From Acetobacterium sp. (GTDB taxonomy: Bacteria; Bacillota; Clostridia; Eubacteriales; Eubacteriaceae), in contig NZ_JAUSPS010000037.1 in the NCBI RefSeq assembly GCF_030652775.1, positions 46,265 to 110,264 on the forward strand: 64,000 nucleotides of DNA, written 5' to 3'. A program made the translations under genes and the position numbers. The notes beneath the pieces are model-generated. The model was given only the letters and a program-made list of their open reading frames with translations. It was not told the DNA's origin and made no database searches. Of the stretch, positions 26,400-34,965 are shown piece after piece (position 1 is the stretch's first letter; each line of letters begins with the position of its first letter).

Positions 26400-27542
26400 A
26401 TGAAAAAACACCTTATGATCTTATCGATCTTATTGATTGGCCTGGTGTTTTGCTTTGGCTGCACAGCAGAAACTGCCAAAACAAACACCCTGTCGGTGGA
26501 TGTGGTTTATCCATTCTCGCAGGAGTACAGTGAGTCCTTCAAAAATGGCATCGAACTGGCCGCTAAGGAGATCAATGAGCAGGGCGGGATCCACAATCAA
26601 ACCATCGCAATCAATTACAATGATGATGGTAATAACACCAATACCGCCGTGGAAGTAGCCACCCGGATTGGCGAAAATCCGGGTTTTCCGATTGTCATCG
26701 GACATCGGAGCACCGATGATGTGCTGAAGGTGGAGAGCATCTATAACCAGAATAATAAGTTGCTGTTTGCGCCGATTATCGCCAGCTCGAAATTAAATCT
26801 GGCAGAAAATGAGGGCGCCTATCTCTGTGCTCCATCGGACGATGCGATGGCCAGTGAAATGGTCAATAGTATGGCCGCTCAGGGCATTCGCCGGATTGCG
26901 GTTGTTCATACCGCCGGCAATACCTATGGCAAAGATTATATTCAAAAAGTTGAAGAACATGCTGGGGAAGCCGGCATTGAAATTGTTGATGCAGTGTCTT
27001 ATCTGCCAAATCTTGATTATTTCCGTTATTATCTAAAAAAATGGGACAGTCTGGGCGCCCAGGCCATCGTTACCGCCTGTGTCGGCGAGGATATCACTGC
27101 GCTTTATGGGTATCTGGAAAAAACCGGCAATACCCGGCCAATTTTTGCCAGCTATGACATTGAGATTCAGCCCTATATAATTCCCCAGAGCATGAAAAGC
27201 CTGACCCAGGTCACCAGTTATTTTAACAATACCGCCACGGCGGGTTCCGAAGTGGCATTTATTCAGGCTTATCAACAGGCCTATGGGAAGAATCCGGATT
27301 TACCAGCGGCTCAGGCCTACATGAATATGCACCTGGCGGCAGCCGCGGCGAACCAGGCCCAGAGTCTGGACGTAGCGGCCCTTAAAAAGGTGCTGGGAGA
27401 GAACAGTTTTGATACCGTCTATGGCCGTTTAAGCTTTGATAAACGGCTGATCGACGGGATTCCGGTGTTCCAGAAGATCTATGTCAATGATCAATTGGTG
27501 CCCAGAGACAATTTGACGGGGGGAGGACAGGGTAGTGAGTAA
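26400..27542 (+). CDS. Periplasmic-binding-type lipoprotein (Peripla_BP_6, LivJ-like) in the RiPP operon
   Basis: The 380-residue protein has a lipoprotein signal (cysteine at about residue 21 in FCFGCTAE) and a type I periplasmic binding fold: SVDVVYPFSQEYSESFKNGIELAAKEINEQGGIHNQTIAI, then IGHRSTDD and VVHTAGNTYGKDYIQKVEEHA. This is the branched-chain amino acid receptor family, yet no Liv permease or ATPase genes are nearby. It overlaps the HlyD-like gene by eight bases, so it belongs to the RiPP operon. It could capture the exported product, deliver a ligand, or act in immunity; the sequence does not decide. AAGGAGAAGG precedes the ATG. Confidence 0.88.
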   Translation: MKKHLMILSILLIGLVFCFGCTAETAKTNTLSVDVVYPFSQEYSESFKNGIELAAKEINEQGGIHNQTIAINYNDDGNNTNTAVEVATRIGENPGFPIVIGHRSTDDVLKVESIYNQNNKLLFAPIIASSKLNLAENEGAYLCAPSDDAMASEMVNSMAAQGIRRIAVVHTAGNTYGKDYIQKVEEHAGEAGIEIVDAVSYLPNLDYFRYYLKKWDSLGAQAIVTACVGEDITALYGYLEKTGNTRPIFASYDIEIQPYIIPQSMKSLTQVTSYFNNTATAGSEVAFIQAYQQAYGKNPDLPAAQAYMNMHLAAAAANQAQSLDVAALKKVLGENSFDTVYGRLSFDKRLIDGIPVFQKIYVNDQLVPRDNLTGGGQGSE

Positions 27543-28359
27543 ATCCATTTTTAAAAATAAAGAGGATAAAAGTACCAAAAAAAGTGAACACGCAGCCCTG
27601 ATGACCGTCATCGGACCGGGGAATCTGCTGATATTGCTGGGGATTATCATTTTTTTAGTCGGGGTGATTATTTACTCGATTACCGTCCCCATTAATATCA
27701 CCACCACCATGGATGCGGTGGTATCTTATGGCGAAGGAACCGCTCAAGTGGTGGTTGAAAATGAAGGGATCTTGTCCCAGCTCAGTGTTTCCAATGGCGA
27801 TTATGTAAAGAGGGGTGATCTACTGGGCGTTTTGACCACCGAGGGGACAGCCGCTCAGATCATCGGTGGGGCAGTTTTAACTGATCAGGAAAAAAGCCTG
27901 GTCAAACGGCAGACGATGATTGTCGCCATGGAAAGCGGTATGGTGGCAGACCTGAGTTTTCAGGATGGCGCTTTTTTGCCAAAGAACTCGACCTTATGTC
28001 AAATCGTCAAACGGGAAAACGAAGAAACGACAGTGGTGGTTCTGGCTTATTCCAGCTATGAACAGGCGATTAATGTTAAGCAGGGGGATCGGGCGTTTGT
28101 GGCGGTAGAATCAGCCGCCACCGATGAGTACGGATATTTAAGAGGGATTGTTCGCAGTGTTCAGCTCAGTGGGTTATCACAGGAGGAAGAGAGTCCTGTC
28201 GAAATGCAAATTATCATTGACCTCAAGGTTGATGATCAGGGGAATTATATCTGGACAAAAGAAAACAATGGTTTCAGCGGCGAAATAACCGCCGGAACCT
28301 CTGCCAGTGCAACAATTTTTACCGATCAGTTATATCTTATTGATTTGATTATCTCCTAG
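27535..28359 (+). CDS. HlyD-like adaptor of the NHLM export system
   Basis: The 274-residue protein has one N-terminal membrane helix (about residues 28-52) followed by a beta-rich region typical of membrane fusion proteins: VVENEGILSQLSVSNGDYVKRGDLLGVL (lipoyl-like) and a later AYSSYEQAINVKQGDRAFVAVE. The long coiled-coil hairpin of Gram-negative HlyD proteins is missing, as expected for the NHLM-type Gram-positive version. The GTG at 27535 follows GGGGGAGGA and overlaps the end of the binding-protein gene. It should link the two ABC proteins to the outer face of the membrane. Confidence 0.8.
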   Translation: MSKSIFKNKEDKSTKKSEHAALMTVIGPGNLLILLGIIIFLVGVIIYSITVPINITTTMDAVVSYGEGTAQVVVENEGILSQLSVSNGDYVKRGDLLGVLTTEGTAAQIIGGAVLTDQEKSLVKRQTMIVAMESGMVADLSFQDGAFLPKNSTLCQIVKRENEETTVVVLAYSSYEQAINVKQGDRAFVAVESAATDEYGYLRGIVRSVQLSGLSQEEESPVEMQIIIDLKVDDQGNYIWTKENNGFSGEITAGTSASATIFTDQLYLIDLIIS

Positions 28360-28375
28360 AAAGGCGGCCAGACCT

Positions 28376-30577
28376 ATGACGAAATCAGAAACCGAGAAAA
28401 GTCGGGAGGCGAACGTAAAACTGCCTAAAATAGCCAAGGTACCAGTGGTGCTGCAAATGGAAGCGGTGGAATGCGGGGTGGCCTCGCTCTCGATGATTCT
28501 GGCCTATTATGGGCGCTATGAAACCCTGGAGACGTTGCGGATCGACTGTGGGGTCTCCCGGGACGGGGTAAAAGCCGGAAATATTGCCAGAACGGCGCGG
28601 CTGTATGGCCTCGAATCCCAGGGCTTTGTCTGTACGGTGGATAAGTTAAAAGATATGTCAATGCCGGTGATCATCCACTGGGATTTCAGCCACTTTGTTG
28701 TTTTAGAAGGGTTTAAAAGCGACAAGGTGTATTTGTGCGATCCTGCTTCGGGACAACGGGTAATCACTGAAGAAGAACTGGGACAGATGTTTACCGGGGT
28801 GGTGATTGAGTCTCGGCCGGGACCGGAATTTAAGAAGGTCGGAGAAAAGCCCGATGTCTGGAAAGCGTTGTTTAAACGGCTATCCCAAACCGGGATTTCC
28901 CCCTTACTCTATGCTCTGGTGCTGGGAGTACTACTGGTTATTCCCGGTCTGATTATTGCTAATTACGCAAAAATATTTGTCGATTATTACCTCGATAACA
29001 CCGAAAAATTTGATATCCTGGTCTTTATTTTTATTTTGTTAAACACAGTGGTGCTCCAGGCCATTCTCAATTGGTTGAAGGAAAATGCGCTGGTGCGGAT
29101 GGAAAATTACATTGCCATCGATAGTGCCGGCACCTATCTTCGTCACGTCCTCCGGTTGCCGGTGGAGTTTTTTAATCAGCGCCAATCCGGGGATATCAAC
29201 AGCCGGATGCAAAGCATCAATACCGTAGCAACTGCGCTATCATCCAATCTGGCCCGAATTCTGGTCAATCTGGTCACGGCCTTTTTATACCTGATTCTGC
29301 TTTTTCAATATAATGTTATTCTGACCCTGATCGGCATTGTCATCACTGGGATCAACATCTTTCTGTTGCAGTATACAGCCAAAAAAAATGCTGACAACAA
29401 CCGGGTGCTGCTGCAGTATCAGGGAAAATCGATTGGCTGGATCATGGTCAATCTGAAATCTATCGAAACCATTAAGTCGATTGGCGAGGAAGACAATTTC
29501 TTTACCCGCATTGCCGGACTCAGTGCCGAAACGCTGGCCGTTGAACAGCGCATGGGTCGGATGGAAGCTGTTATTTCGGTGCTGCCGACTCTACTGACTG
29601 CTATCTTAACGGCTCTGATCTTTACCATCGGTAGTGAGTATGTGTTAATGGGAACCATGACCATCGGGACCTTTGTGGCCTTTAATACCCTGATGACTGG
29701 CTTTACCCAGCCAATGAGCGAGTTGGTTAGTACCAGTGCCGCTTTACAGGGGATGATCGCCGATATTCAGCGCTTGGATGATGTGGAAAAATATCCGGAA
29801 GATATCGCCCTGGAATCGGAAAAGATTTCGTTGGATGGGTTTGACTGCGATCAACTGGAAGGTGAGATCGAGATCCGGGATCTGACCTTTGGCTATAACC
29901 GACTGTCAGACCCGATCATTCAGGGCTTGAATCTGACACTCCGGGCGGGGGGATCGATTGCCCTGGTGGGTTCATCGGGAAGCGGAAAATCGACGATTGC
30001 CAAAATGATTACCACCCTCTACCAGCCCTGGAGCGGTGAAATACGCATTGATGGCATCGATATTAAGGCAATTCCGGCCGAGCTGCGGGTCAATACGATG
30101 AGCTCGGTGGATCAGGAAATTGTGATGTATTCGGCTTCGGTGTTGGATAACATTACCATGTGGGATGAAACCATTGCGGTCGAAGATGTCATTCAGGCCA
30201 CCAAAGATGCCTGTATTTATGAGGATATTCTGGCGCTGCCCAACGCCTTTGACCACATTTTAAGCGAAGGTGGAAAAAACTTAAGCGGCGGTCAGCGGCA
30301 GCGCTTGGAAATCGCCCGGGCGTTATGTAAAAATCCCCGGATCCTGGTGATGGATGAGGCCACCAGCGCACTGGATACGGCCACCGAGGCCGAGGTCAGT
30401 GAAAATATCCGGCGTCGCGGTATCAGCACCATTCTGGTAGCGCACCGGTTATCGACGATTCGCGATTGTGATGAGATCATCGTGCTGAGTTGCGGGGTTG
30501 TTAAAGAGCGCGGCACCCATGAAGAATTGATGACTTTGGGCGGCGAGTACGCAAGTCTGATCAGAACTGAGGGATAA
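28376..30577 (+). CDS. Peptidase-containing ABC exporter (C39, NHLM ABC1 type)
   Basis: The 733-residue protein has three parts. The N-terminal C39 peptidase (about 20-150) shows the triad C33 (VECGVASL), H106 (FSHFVVLEG) and D122 (CDPASG). The membrane domain (about 165-460) has six helices. The ATPase (about 490-733) has Walker A GSSGSGKST, signature LSGGQRQRLEIA, Walker B ILVMDEATSALD and an H-loop in VAHRLST. Such proteins cut leaders after a double glycine during export, which fits the GG at residues 71-72 of the precursor. ATG at 28376 follows AAAGGCGG. All catalytic residues are present, so it is probably active. Confidence 0.93.
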   Translation: MTKSETEKSREANVKLPKIAKVPVVLQMEAVECGVASLSMILAYYGRYETLETLRIDCGVSRDGVKAGNIARTARLYGLESQGFVCTVDKLKDMSMPVIIHWDFSHFVVLEGFKSDKVYLCDPASGQRVITEEELGQMFTGVVIESRPGPEFKKVGEKPDVWKALFKRLSQTGISPLLYALVLGVLLVIPGLIIANYAKIFVDYYLDNTEKFDILVFIFILLNTVVLQAILNWLKENALVRMENYIAIDSAGTYLRHVLRLPVEFFNQRQSGDINSRMQSINTVATALSSNLARILVNLVTAFLYLILLFQYNVILTLIGIVITGINIFLLQYTAKKNADNNRVLLQYQGKSIGWIMVNLKSIETIKSIGEEDNFFTRIAGLSAETLAVEQRMGRMEAVISVLPTLLTAILTALIFTIGSEYVLMGTMTIGTFVAFNTLMTGFTQPMSELVSTSAALQGMIADIQRLDDVEKYPEDIALESEKISLDGFDCDQLEGEIEIRDLTFGYNRLSDPIIQGLNLTLRAGGSIALVGSSGSGKSTIAKMITTLYQPWSGEIRIDGIDIKAIPAELRVNTMSSVDQEIVMYSASVLDNITMWDETIAVEDVIQATKDACIYEDILALPNAFDHILSEGGKNLSGGQRQRLEIARALCKNPRILVMDEATSALDTATEAEVSENIRRRGISTILVAHRLSTIRDCDEIIVLSCGVVKERGTHEELMTLGGEYASLIRTEG

Positions 30578-30580
30578 GAG

Positions 30581-32728
30581 ATGGCAAAAAAATTAGAAGA
30601 AATCCGACAGATCAATAAAAAGTATGATAACAGCGCCAAAAAAGCCTTTGACAGCGTTTTGTCCCCCAAAAAATCGGCGGCATCCCAGGACGATAACCCG
30701 CTGATTGCGGCAGTGATCAAGGTCGCCGAAGCGATGGGAATTGCCGTAAAAATCCCTCCCCTGAGAAAGCTAAGTAGCGGCGGTGATCAATTTAAACTGA
30801 TTGCCGATGAATCAGGATTTCGCATTCGCCAGGTGGACTTGAAAGCGGATTGGTATAAAAGCGACAATGGCCCGATGCTGGCCTTTACCATGGCCGGAGA
30901 GGCGGTCGCTCTGATCCCCAAATCACCAACCCGCTACCGGTGCTTTCGTGCTGATGGGGCGTCGCAAGAAGTCGATGCCCAGTTGGAGTTCGACCGCGCC
31001 TATGTCTTTTACCCGCCCTTACCCAAGGAACCGGTATCTTTTTTAGATATGGTAAAATTGGGCTTAAAACTGTTTAGGCGGCGGGATCTGATCTGGACTC
31101 TGGTACTGGCAGTGGTAACCGCGCTGTTATCGCTGCTGCCGGCAATGGCAATGCAGGAGACCTTTAACGTCTGGATTCCCCAAAATCAATCGGTGACGAT
31201 TCTGGTGGTGGGGTTTATCCTAGTGGCCGTGGCCATCAGCCGGGGTTTGTTTACGATGGTTCAAAACATTTGTATTCTCAGAATTCAGGGTAAACTGTCG
31301 ATTTTGCAGAATTCATTACTGGATAAACTGTTATCGCTGCCAGCTTCGTTTTTTAAACAGTATTCATCCGGAGCGCTGGCGATGCGGGCCACCGGCTTTG
31401 CGATGATTCAGAAAATTTTATCGGTTAACGTCATTACCATGATCATCACCAGCTCTTTTTCGATTATCAATGGATTGTATATTTTTACCATCAATCCCAC
31501 CATTGGTTGGCTTGCTATGGTTTTAACCGCCATCAGCGTGGCCATCACTCTAGTGATCGGAAAAATGCAAATGAAATGTCAGCGCACCTCACTGGAAATG
31601 TCCAATGATATTTCAGGAATGGTGTTTGAGCTGATCACCTCGGTTTCGCGGCTGCGGGTGGCCGGAGCTGAAAGCCGCTCCTATCTGAAATGGGTCAGGG
31701 AGTATGCCAAACAGCGAAAGGTGGAGTATAAACGAGGCCAGCTGATGGCGCTGTTGCGATTGACGACTATTGCGCTGCCGACCCTGTCGATGTGTGTGAT
31801 CTATTATTATGTCAGTGTCAACAGCATTTCCTCCGGGGGCTTTGTGGCCATCAATTCGGCCTTTGCTATTTTTATATCCTCCCTGCTGGGACTGGTTCAA
31901 ACCCTGATTTCCATCAATAGCGTGGTGCCACAGTATGAAAACACCAAACCGATTATTGATGGGGTTCCGGAAGTGGATTGTTTTAAAACCACGCCAGGAA
32001 AAATTCAGGGTGACATTGAAATAAAGCACCTGTACTTTTCCTATTACGAGGGCGGCGCAACGATTCTGGACAATATTTTCATCAACATCAAACATGGCGA
32101 ATACGTGGCCATTATTGGTGCCTCCGGCAGCGGTAAGTCAACCCTGTTGCGGTTACTGCTGGGCTTTGAAAAACCGACCAGCGGCACGATTTACTGCGGC
32201 GGATTTGATCTGGAAAGTGTTGATATCCGGGAAATCAGAAAGCAAATGGGAGTGGTGCTCCAGGACAGCCAGCTGATCCCCGGGGATATCTTATCCAACA
32301 TTGCCGGCTCAAAAAAAGAACTGACCGAAGAGGATGTCTGGGAATTGCTTAAAAAAGTAGGTATGGACGAAGAAATCCGGGAAATGCCGATGGGTCTTAA
32401 AACGATGGTGGCTGAGGGTGCTGGAACCCTGTCCGGGGGACAGCGGCAAAAGTTGCTGATCGCCAGAGCGATTGCTGCCAATCCGGCGATCATCTTTTTT
32501 GACGAAGCCACCAGCGCCCTGGATAACCGCTCCCAGAAGATTGTCTCAGAAAGCATGAAAAATCTCGATGCCACCCGAATTGTCATTGCTCATCGGCTCA
32601 GCACGATCATGGATTGCGATCGGATTCTGGTGCTGGAAAAAGGTAACATCGTGGAAGCCGGCACCTATGACGAGCTGATGAAAAAAGAAGCTTATTTTTA
32701 TAAATACGCTAAAAGACAGTTGGTTTAG
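30581..32728 (+). CDS. NHLM-type second ABC transporter (ABC2)
   Basis: The 715-residue protein starts three bases after the previous stop. Residues 1-150 form a soluble region without the C39 triad (NHLM ABC2 proteins carry such an extension). About residues 165-450 form six membrane helices, and about 470-715 form the ATPase, with Walker A GASGSGKST, signature LSGGQRQKLLIA, Walker B IIFFDEATSALD and H-loop IAHRLST. It partners the peptidase-containing exporter, probably as a heteromeric channel. It is the last gene of the operon; a strong terminator follows 20 bases downstream. Confidence 0.9.
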   Translation: MAKKLEEIRQINKKYDNSAKKAFDSVLSPKKSAASQDDNPLIAAVIKVAEAMGIAVKIPPLRKLSSGGDQFKLIADESGFRIRQVDLKADWYKSDNGPMLAFTMAGEAVALIPKSPTRYRCFRADGASQEVDAQLEFDRAYVFYPPLPKEPVSFLDMVKLGLKLFRRRDLIWTLVLAVVTALLSLLPAMAMQETFNVWIPQNQSVTILVVGFILVAVAISRGLFTMVQNICILRIQGKLSILQNSLLDKLLSLPASFFKQYSSGALAMRATGFAMIQKILSVNVITMIITSSFSIINGLYIFTINPTIGWLAMVLTAISVAITLVIGKMQMKCQRTSLEMSNDISGMVFELITSVSRLRVAGAESRSYLKWVREYAKQRKVEYKRGQLMALLRLTTIALPTLSMCVIYYYVSVNSISSGGFVAINSAFAIFISSLLGLVQTLISINSVVPQYENTKPIIDGVPEVDCFKTTPGKIQGDIEIKHLYFSYYEGGATILDNIFINIKHGEYVAIIGASGSGKSTLLRLLLGFEKPTSGTIYCGGFDLESVDIREIRKQMGVVLQDSQLIPGDILSNIAGSKKELTEEDVWELLKKVGMDEEIREMPMGLKTMVAEGAGTLSGGQRQKLLIARAIAANPAIIFFDEATSALDNRSQKIVSESMKNLDATRIVIAHRLSTIMDCDRILVLEKGNIVEAGTYDELMKKEAYFYKYAKRQLV

Positions 32729-32748
32729 ATAAAAAGCAGAAAAATAAA

Positions 32749-32795
32749 AAACCAGAAGCATCCTGCCGTTTAAGCGATGTGATGCTTCTGGTTTT
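32749..32795 (+). terminator. Bidirectional terminator between the RiPP operon and rubrerythrin
   Basis: A perfect 14-bp stem (32749-32762 with 32781-32794) is preceded by an A-run and followed by T's, so it can end transcription from both sides. It closes the RiPP operon and the convergent rubrerythrin gene. Confidence 0.8.
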
Positions 32796-32852
32796 ATCAG
32801 GTTAGGAGATTTGTTTGATTATTTGATTGAGGGTGTTATATGTATGCTGATA

Positions 32853-33347
32853 TTAATACTTAATGAAGCTGGTTCCGGGAACGCCGCAGATAACGCATTT
32901 ATCTGGCACTATTTTTTCAATATTGCCACAGAGTGGGCAAAGGTAGTAAAAGACTTCTTCGGTTTGATCCAGATTTTCCAGGGCTTCCTGATACAGTTTG
33001 GCATGAACAGCTTCCGCTTTCATGGCCAAGGTAAAGGTCTTAATGGCTTCTTTGTTTCCTTCGGCTTCAGCTTCTTTTAAAAAGTCAGGATACATTTCGG
33101 TATATTCATGGGTTTCGCCAGCGACCGCATCTTTAAGGTTTTCAGCAGTAGTATGGATCTTTCCGGCCACTTCAAAATGCTTCAGGGCATGCAGGGTTTC
33201 CGCATCAGCCGCAGCTTTAAATAATTTAGCCGCATTAATGTTCCCATCTGCTTCAGCTTTCTTTGAATAAGCAGTGTACTTTCTGTTTGCCTGGGACTCG
33301 CCGGCAAACGCCTCCATAAGATTGTTAAGTGTTTTAGATTCTGACAT
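32853..33347 (-). CDS. rbr: Rubrerythrin
   Basis: The 164-residue protein has an N-terminal ferritin-like diiron domain with ExxH pairs (ETLH, EAVH) and a C-terminal rubredoxin domain with CPLCG and CVICG binding one iron. It reduces hydrogen peroxide to water in anaerobes. The ATG at 33347 follows GGAGG. The promoter carries a palindrome at 33421-33436, suggesting peroxide or redox control. It is shorter than classic rubrerythrins (about 190), but both metal sites are intact. Confidence 0.95.
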   Translation of the reverse strand: MSESKTLNNLMEAFAGESQANRKYTAYSKKAEADGNINAAKLFKAAADAETLHALKHFEVAGKIHTTAENLKDAVAGETHEYTEMYPDFLKEAEAEGNKEAIKTFTLAMKAEAVHAKLYQEALENLDQTEEVFYYLCPLCGNIEKIVPDKCVICGVPGTSFIKY

Positions 33348-33406
33348 TTGTTTTCCTCCATATCAATATTTTAATTAGACAGTTTGATTCGTTAAGATCA
33401 AGCAGC

Positions 33407-33436
33407 ATTATAAAATAACAATTACTAAATAGTAAT
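33407..33436 (-). promoter_or_regulatory. Rubrerythrin promoter with operator palindrome
   Basis: On the minus strand a TATAAT (33412-33407) lies 17 bases from TTACTA (33435-33430). The -35 sits inside the perfect palindrome ATTACTAAATAGTAAT (33421-33436; 7-bp arms, centre AA). A PerR- or Fur-like repressor is plausible, since the arms resemble the AT-rich boxes of that family; the regulator is not in this window. Confidence 0.5.
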
Positions 33437-33504
33437 GATTATAAATAAGATACCATAGAAAAATCGCAGTGTCAATGAAATTTAAAAAAAAGTTAAAATG
33501 AAAA

Positions 33505-33530
33505 TAAAAAAACCGAAGCAATTGCCTCGG
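33505..33530 (-). terminator. Terminator of the small alarmone synthetase gene
   Basis: On the minus strand the stem CCGAGGC/GCTTCGG (loop AATT, one G-T pair) is followed by seven T. It lies 13 bases past the stop codon. Confidence 0.8.
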
Positions 33531-33542
33531 TATCGATTATTG

Positions 33543-34205
33543 TTACTCGCAGTCGTCAGCGGTGATTTCCTCATAAATCATCTGCATTTCTTCATCAAGT
33601 CGGGTAATCGACTCGGCACAGTATTTCAGTCGTTCCCGGAGACCCTCAGACATATCGTTATGGCCTTTGTATTTGAGCTGATGCTCAAGACTGGCCCAGA
33701 AATCCATAGCGATGGTTCTAATTTGGATTTCAACGGGAACAGATTCGGTTCTTTCGGCAAGGAAAATGGGCACCAGTACGATCAGATGGAGGCTGCGGTA
33801 GCCGTTTTTCTTCGGCTCAGCAATATAGTCGTTTTTTCGGACCAGGGTAATATCATCCTGACGGACTAACAGGTTGGCAATATGGTTAATATCATTCAAA
33901 TAGTTACAGATGACTCGAACCCCGGCAATATCAGTCAAGTTTTTGCGGATGTTCTCGGCAGTAATCTCCAGACCTTTTTTCTGCATTTTTTCAGCGATGC
34001 TCTGGGGTGCCTTTAAGCGGTATTCCATATGATGAATCGGATTATGGTCGTATCTGGCCTGGAATTCTTCATCCAGGATTTCAAGCTTGGTTTTAATTTC
34101 TTTGATGGCTGCTCGATAAATCTGCTGTTGAAGGAGAAACTCCTTCAGACTTCCGTTAATGTCCAGATCTTCAGAAAAGGGGACTTCGGTTGAATTAATT
34201 TGCAT
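33543..34205 (-). CDS. Small alarmone synthetase (GTP pyrophosphokinase, RelQ-like)
   Basis: The 220-residue protein is a stand-alone RelA/SpoT synthetase domain with no HD hydrolase, TGS or ACT domain. Motifs GVRVICNYLNDI, EPKKNGYRSLHLIV and VEIQIRTIAMDFWASLEHQLKYK are the nucleotide-binding and catalytic segments that make (p)ppGpp from ATP and GTP or GDP. ATG at 34205 is the clearest start; a GTG at 34217 is possible, and neither has a strong ribosome site. Such enzymes respond to cell-wall or other stress through transcription. It is transcribed alone. Confidence 0.92.
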   Translation of the reverse strand: MQINSTEVPFSEDLDINGSLKEFLLQQQIYRAAIKEIKTKLEILDEEFQARYDHNPIHHMEYRLKAPQSIAEKMQKKGLEITAENIRKNLTDIAGVRVICNYLNDINHIANLLVRQDDITLVRKNDYIAEPKKNGYRSLHLIVLVPIFLAERTESVPVEIQIRTIAMDFWASLEHQLKYKGHNDMSEGLRERLKYCAESITRLDEEMQMIYEEITADDCE

Positions 34206-34608
34206 TGTTTTTATCACTTTTAATCAGTTAAGAGTAGAAAGTGCCTTTCTATAGTTAATCGTGTTAATAAATAAGCTGTGAATAGGGAATCGGGAGACAT
34301 TGTAATATCAATGAAGGCTGGCGAGATAAGCCTTAAAAAGTATTTCAACAATGATGAACGCATTTGATGGATGCGGTTGATCTTAAATAAAGTCTACAAT
34401 TTGTGATTATACATCTAAAACCTTAGGTGCATTTTAAAGATTGGGTTGATGTAATTATTAAAAACGAAATTCCTAGTGACAGCCAAGGGATTCAATGGAA
34501 ATAACAGCGCTGGTAAAGCTTATTCGGCGACATCTGACGAATCGACAGATTTGTTTTAGGATCAATGGGTATAATAACAACAAATAGAGAAAGAAAGGAA
34601 GTGGCCCT
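34206..34608. other. 403-base intergenic region
   Basis: I see no gene here. It contains a short hairpin (TAGAAAG/CTTTCTA, 34235-34251) just upstream of the alarmone synthetase, a TATAAT at 34570-34575 that probably serves the GlsB-like gene, and a 30-codon open frame (34495-34587) that I do not accept as a gene. Confidence 0.4.
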
Positions 34609-34857
34609 ATGGGATTTTTCACCTGGATTATACTTGGAGGTTTAGCCGGCTGGCTGGCCAGCATGCTGACTAAAAACAATGAAAAGATGGGATTAATTAA
34701 AAATATTGTAGTCGGGATTCTGGGCGCAATGATCGGTGGTTTTGTATTTAGCTTTTTCGGAACAGCCGGAGTAACTGGATTTAATTTATGGAGTATTTTT
34801 GTTGCCTCAGTGGGGGCGGTAATCCTGCTGGTTATCATCAATTTGTTTACAAAATAA
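34609..34857 (+). CDS. GlsB/YeaQ/YmgE-family small membrane protein
   Basis: The 82-residue protein has three hydrophobic segments and the family pattern GFFTWIILGGLAGWLAS, NIVVGILGAMIGGFVF and a final SIFVASVGAVILLVIIN. Members are stress-associated membrane proteins of unknown mechanism, found widely in bacteria. AAAGGAAG precedes the ATG by seven bases. It is a single-gene unit ended by a perfect terminator. Confidence 0.88.
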   Translation: MGFFTWIILGGLAGWLASMLTKNNEKMGLIKNIVVGILGAMIGGFVFSFFGTAGVTGFNLWSIFVASVGAVILLVIINLFTK

Positions 34858-34885
34858 GAGCATATTTAACTAGATGTTCCAATTG

Positions 34886-34927
34886 GTCGGGAAAGAGATA
34901 GCATTTATCTCTTTCCCGACTTTTTTT
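34886..34927 (+). terminator. Terminator of the GlsB-like gene
   Basis: A perfect 15-bp stem (34886-34900 with 34906-34920) with loop GCATT is followed by seven T. Confidence 0.9.
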
Positions 34928-34965
34928 AAGCGCAAGAAAGACCGATACGCAAGCAAATGAGGGGG

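Noticed and set aside
34495..34587. 30-codon open frame before the GlsB-like gene
   Set aside because: It has only a weak AAGGGA site, runs through the candidate -10 box of the next gene and shows no recognisable composition, so chance is the simpler explanation.
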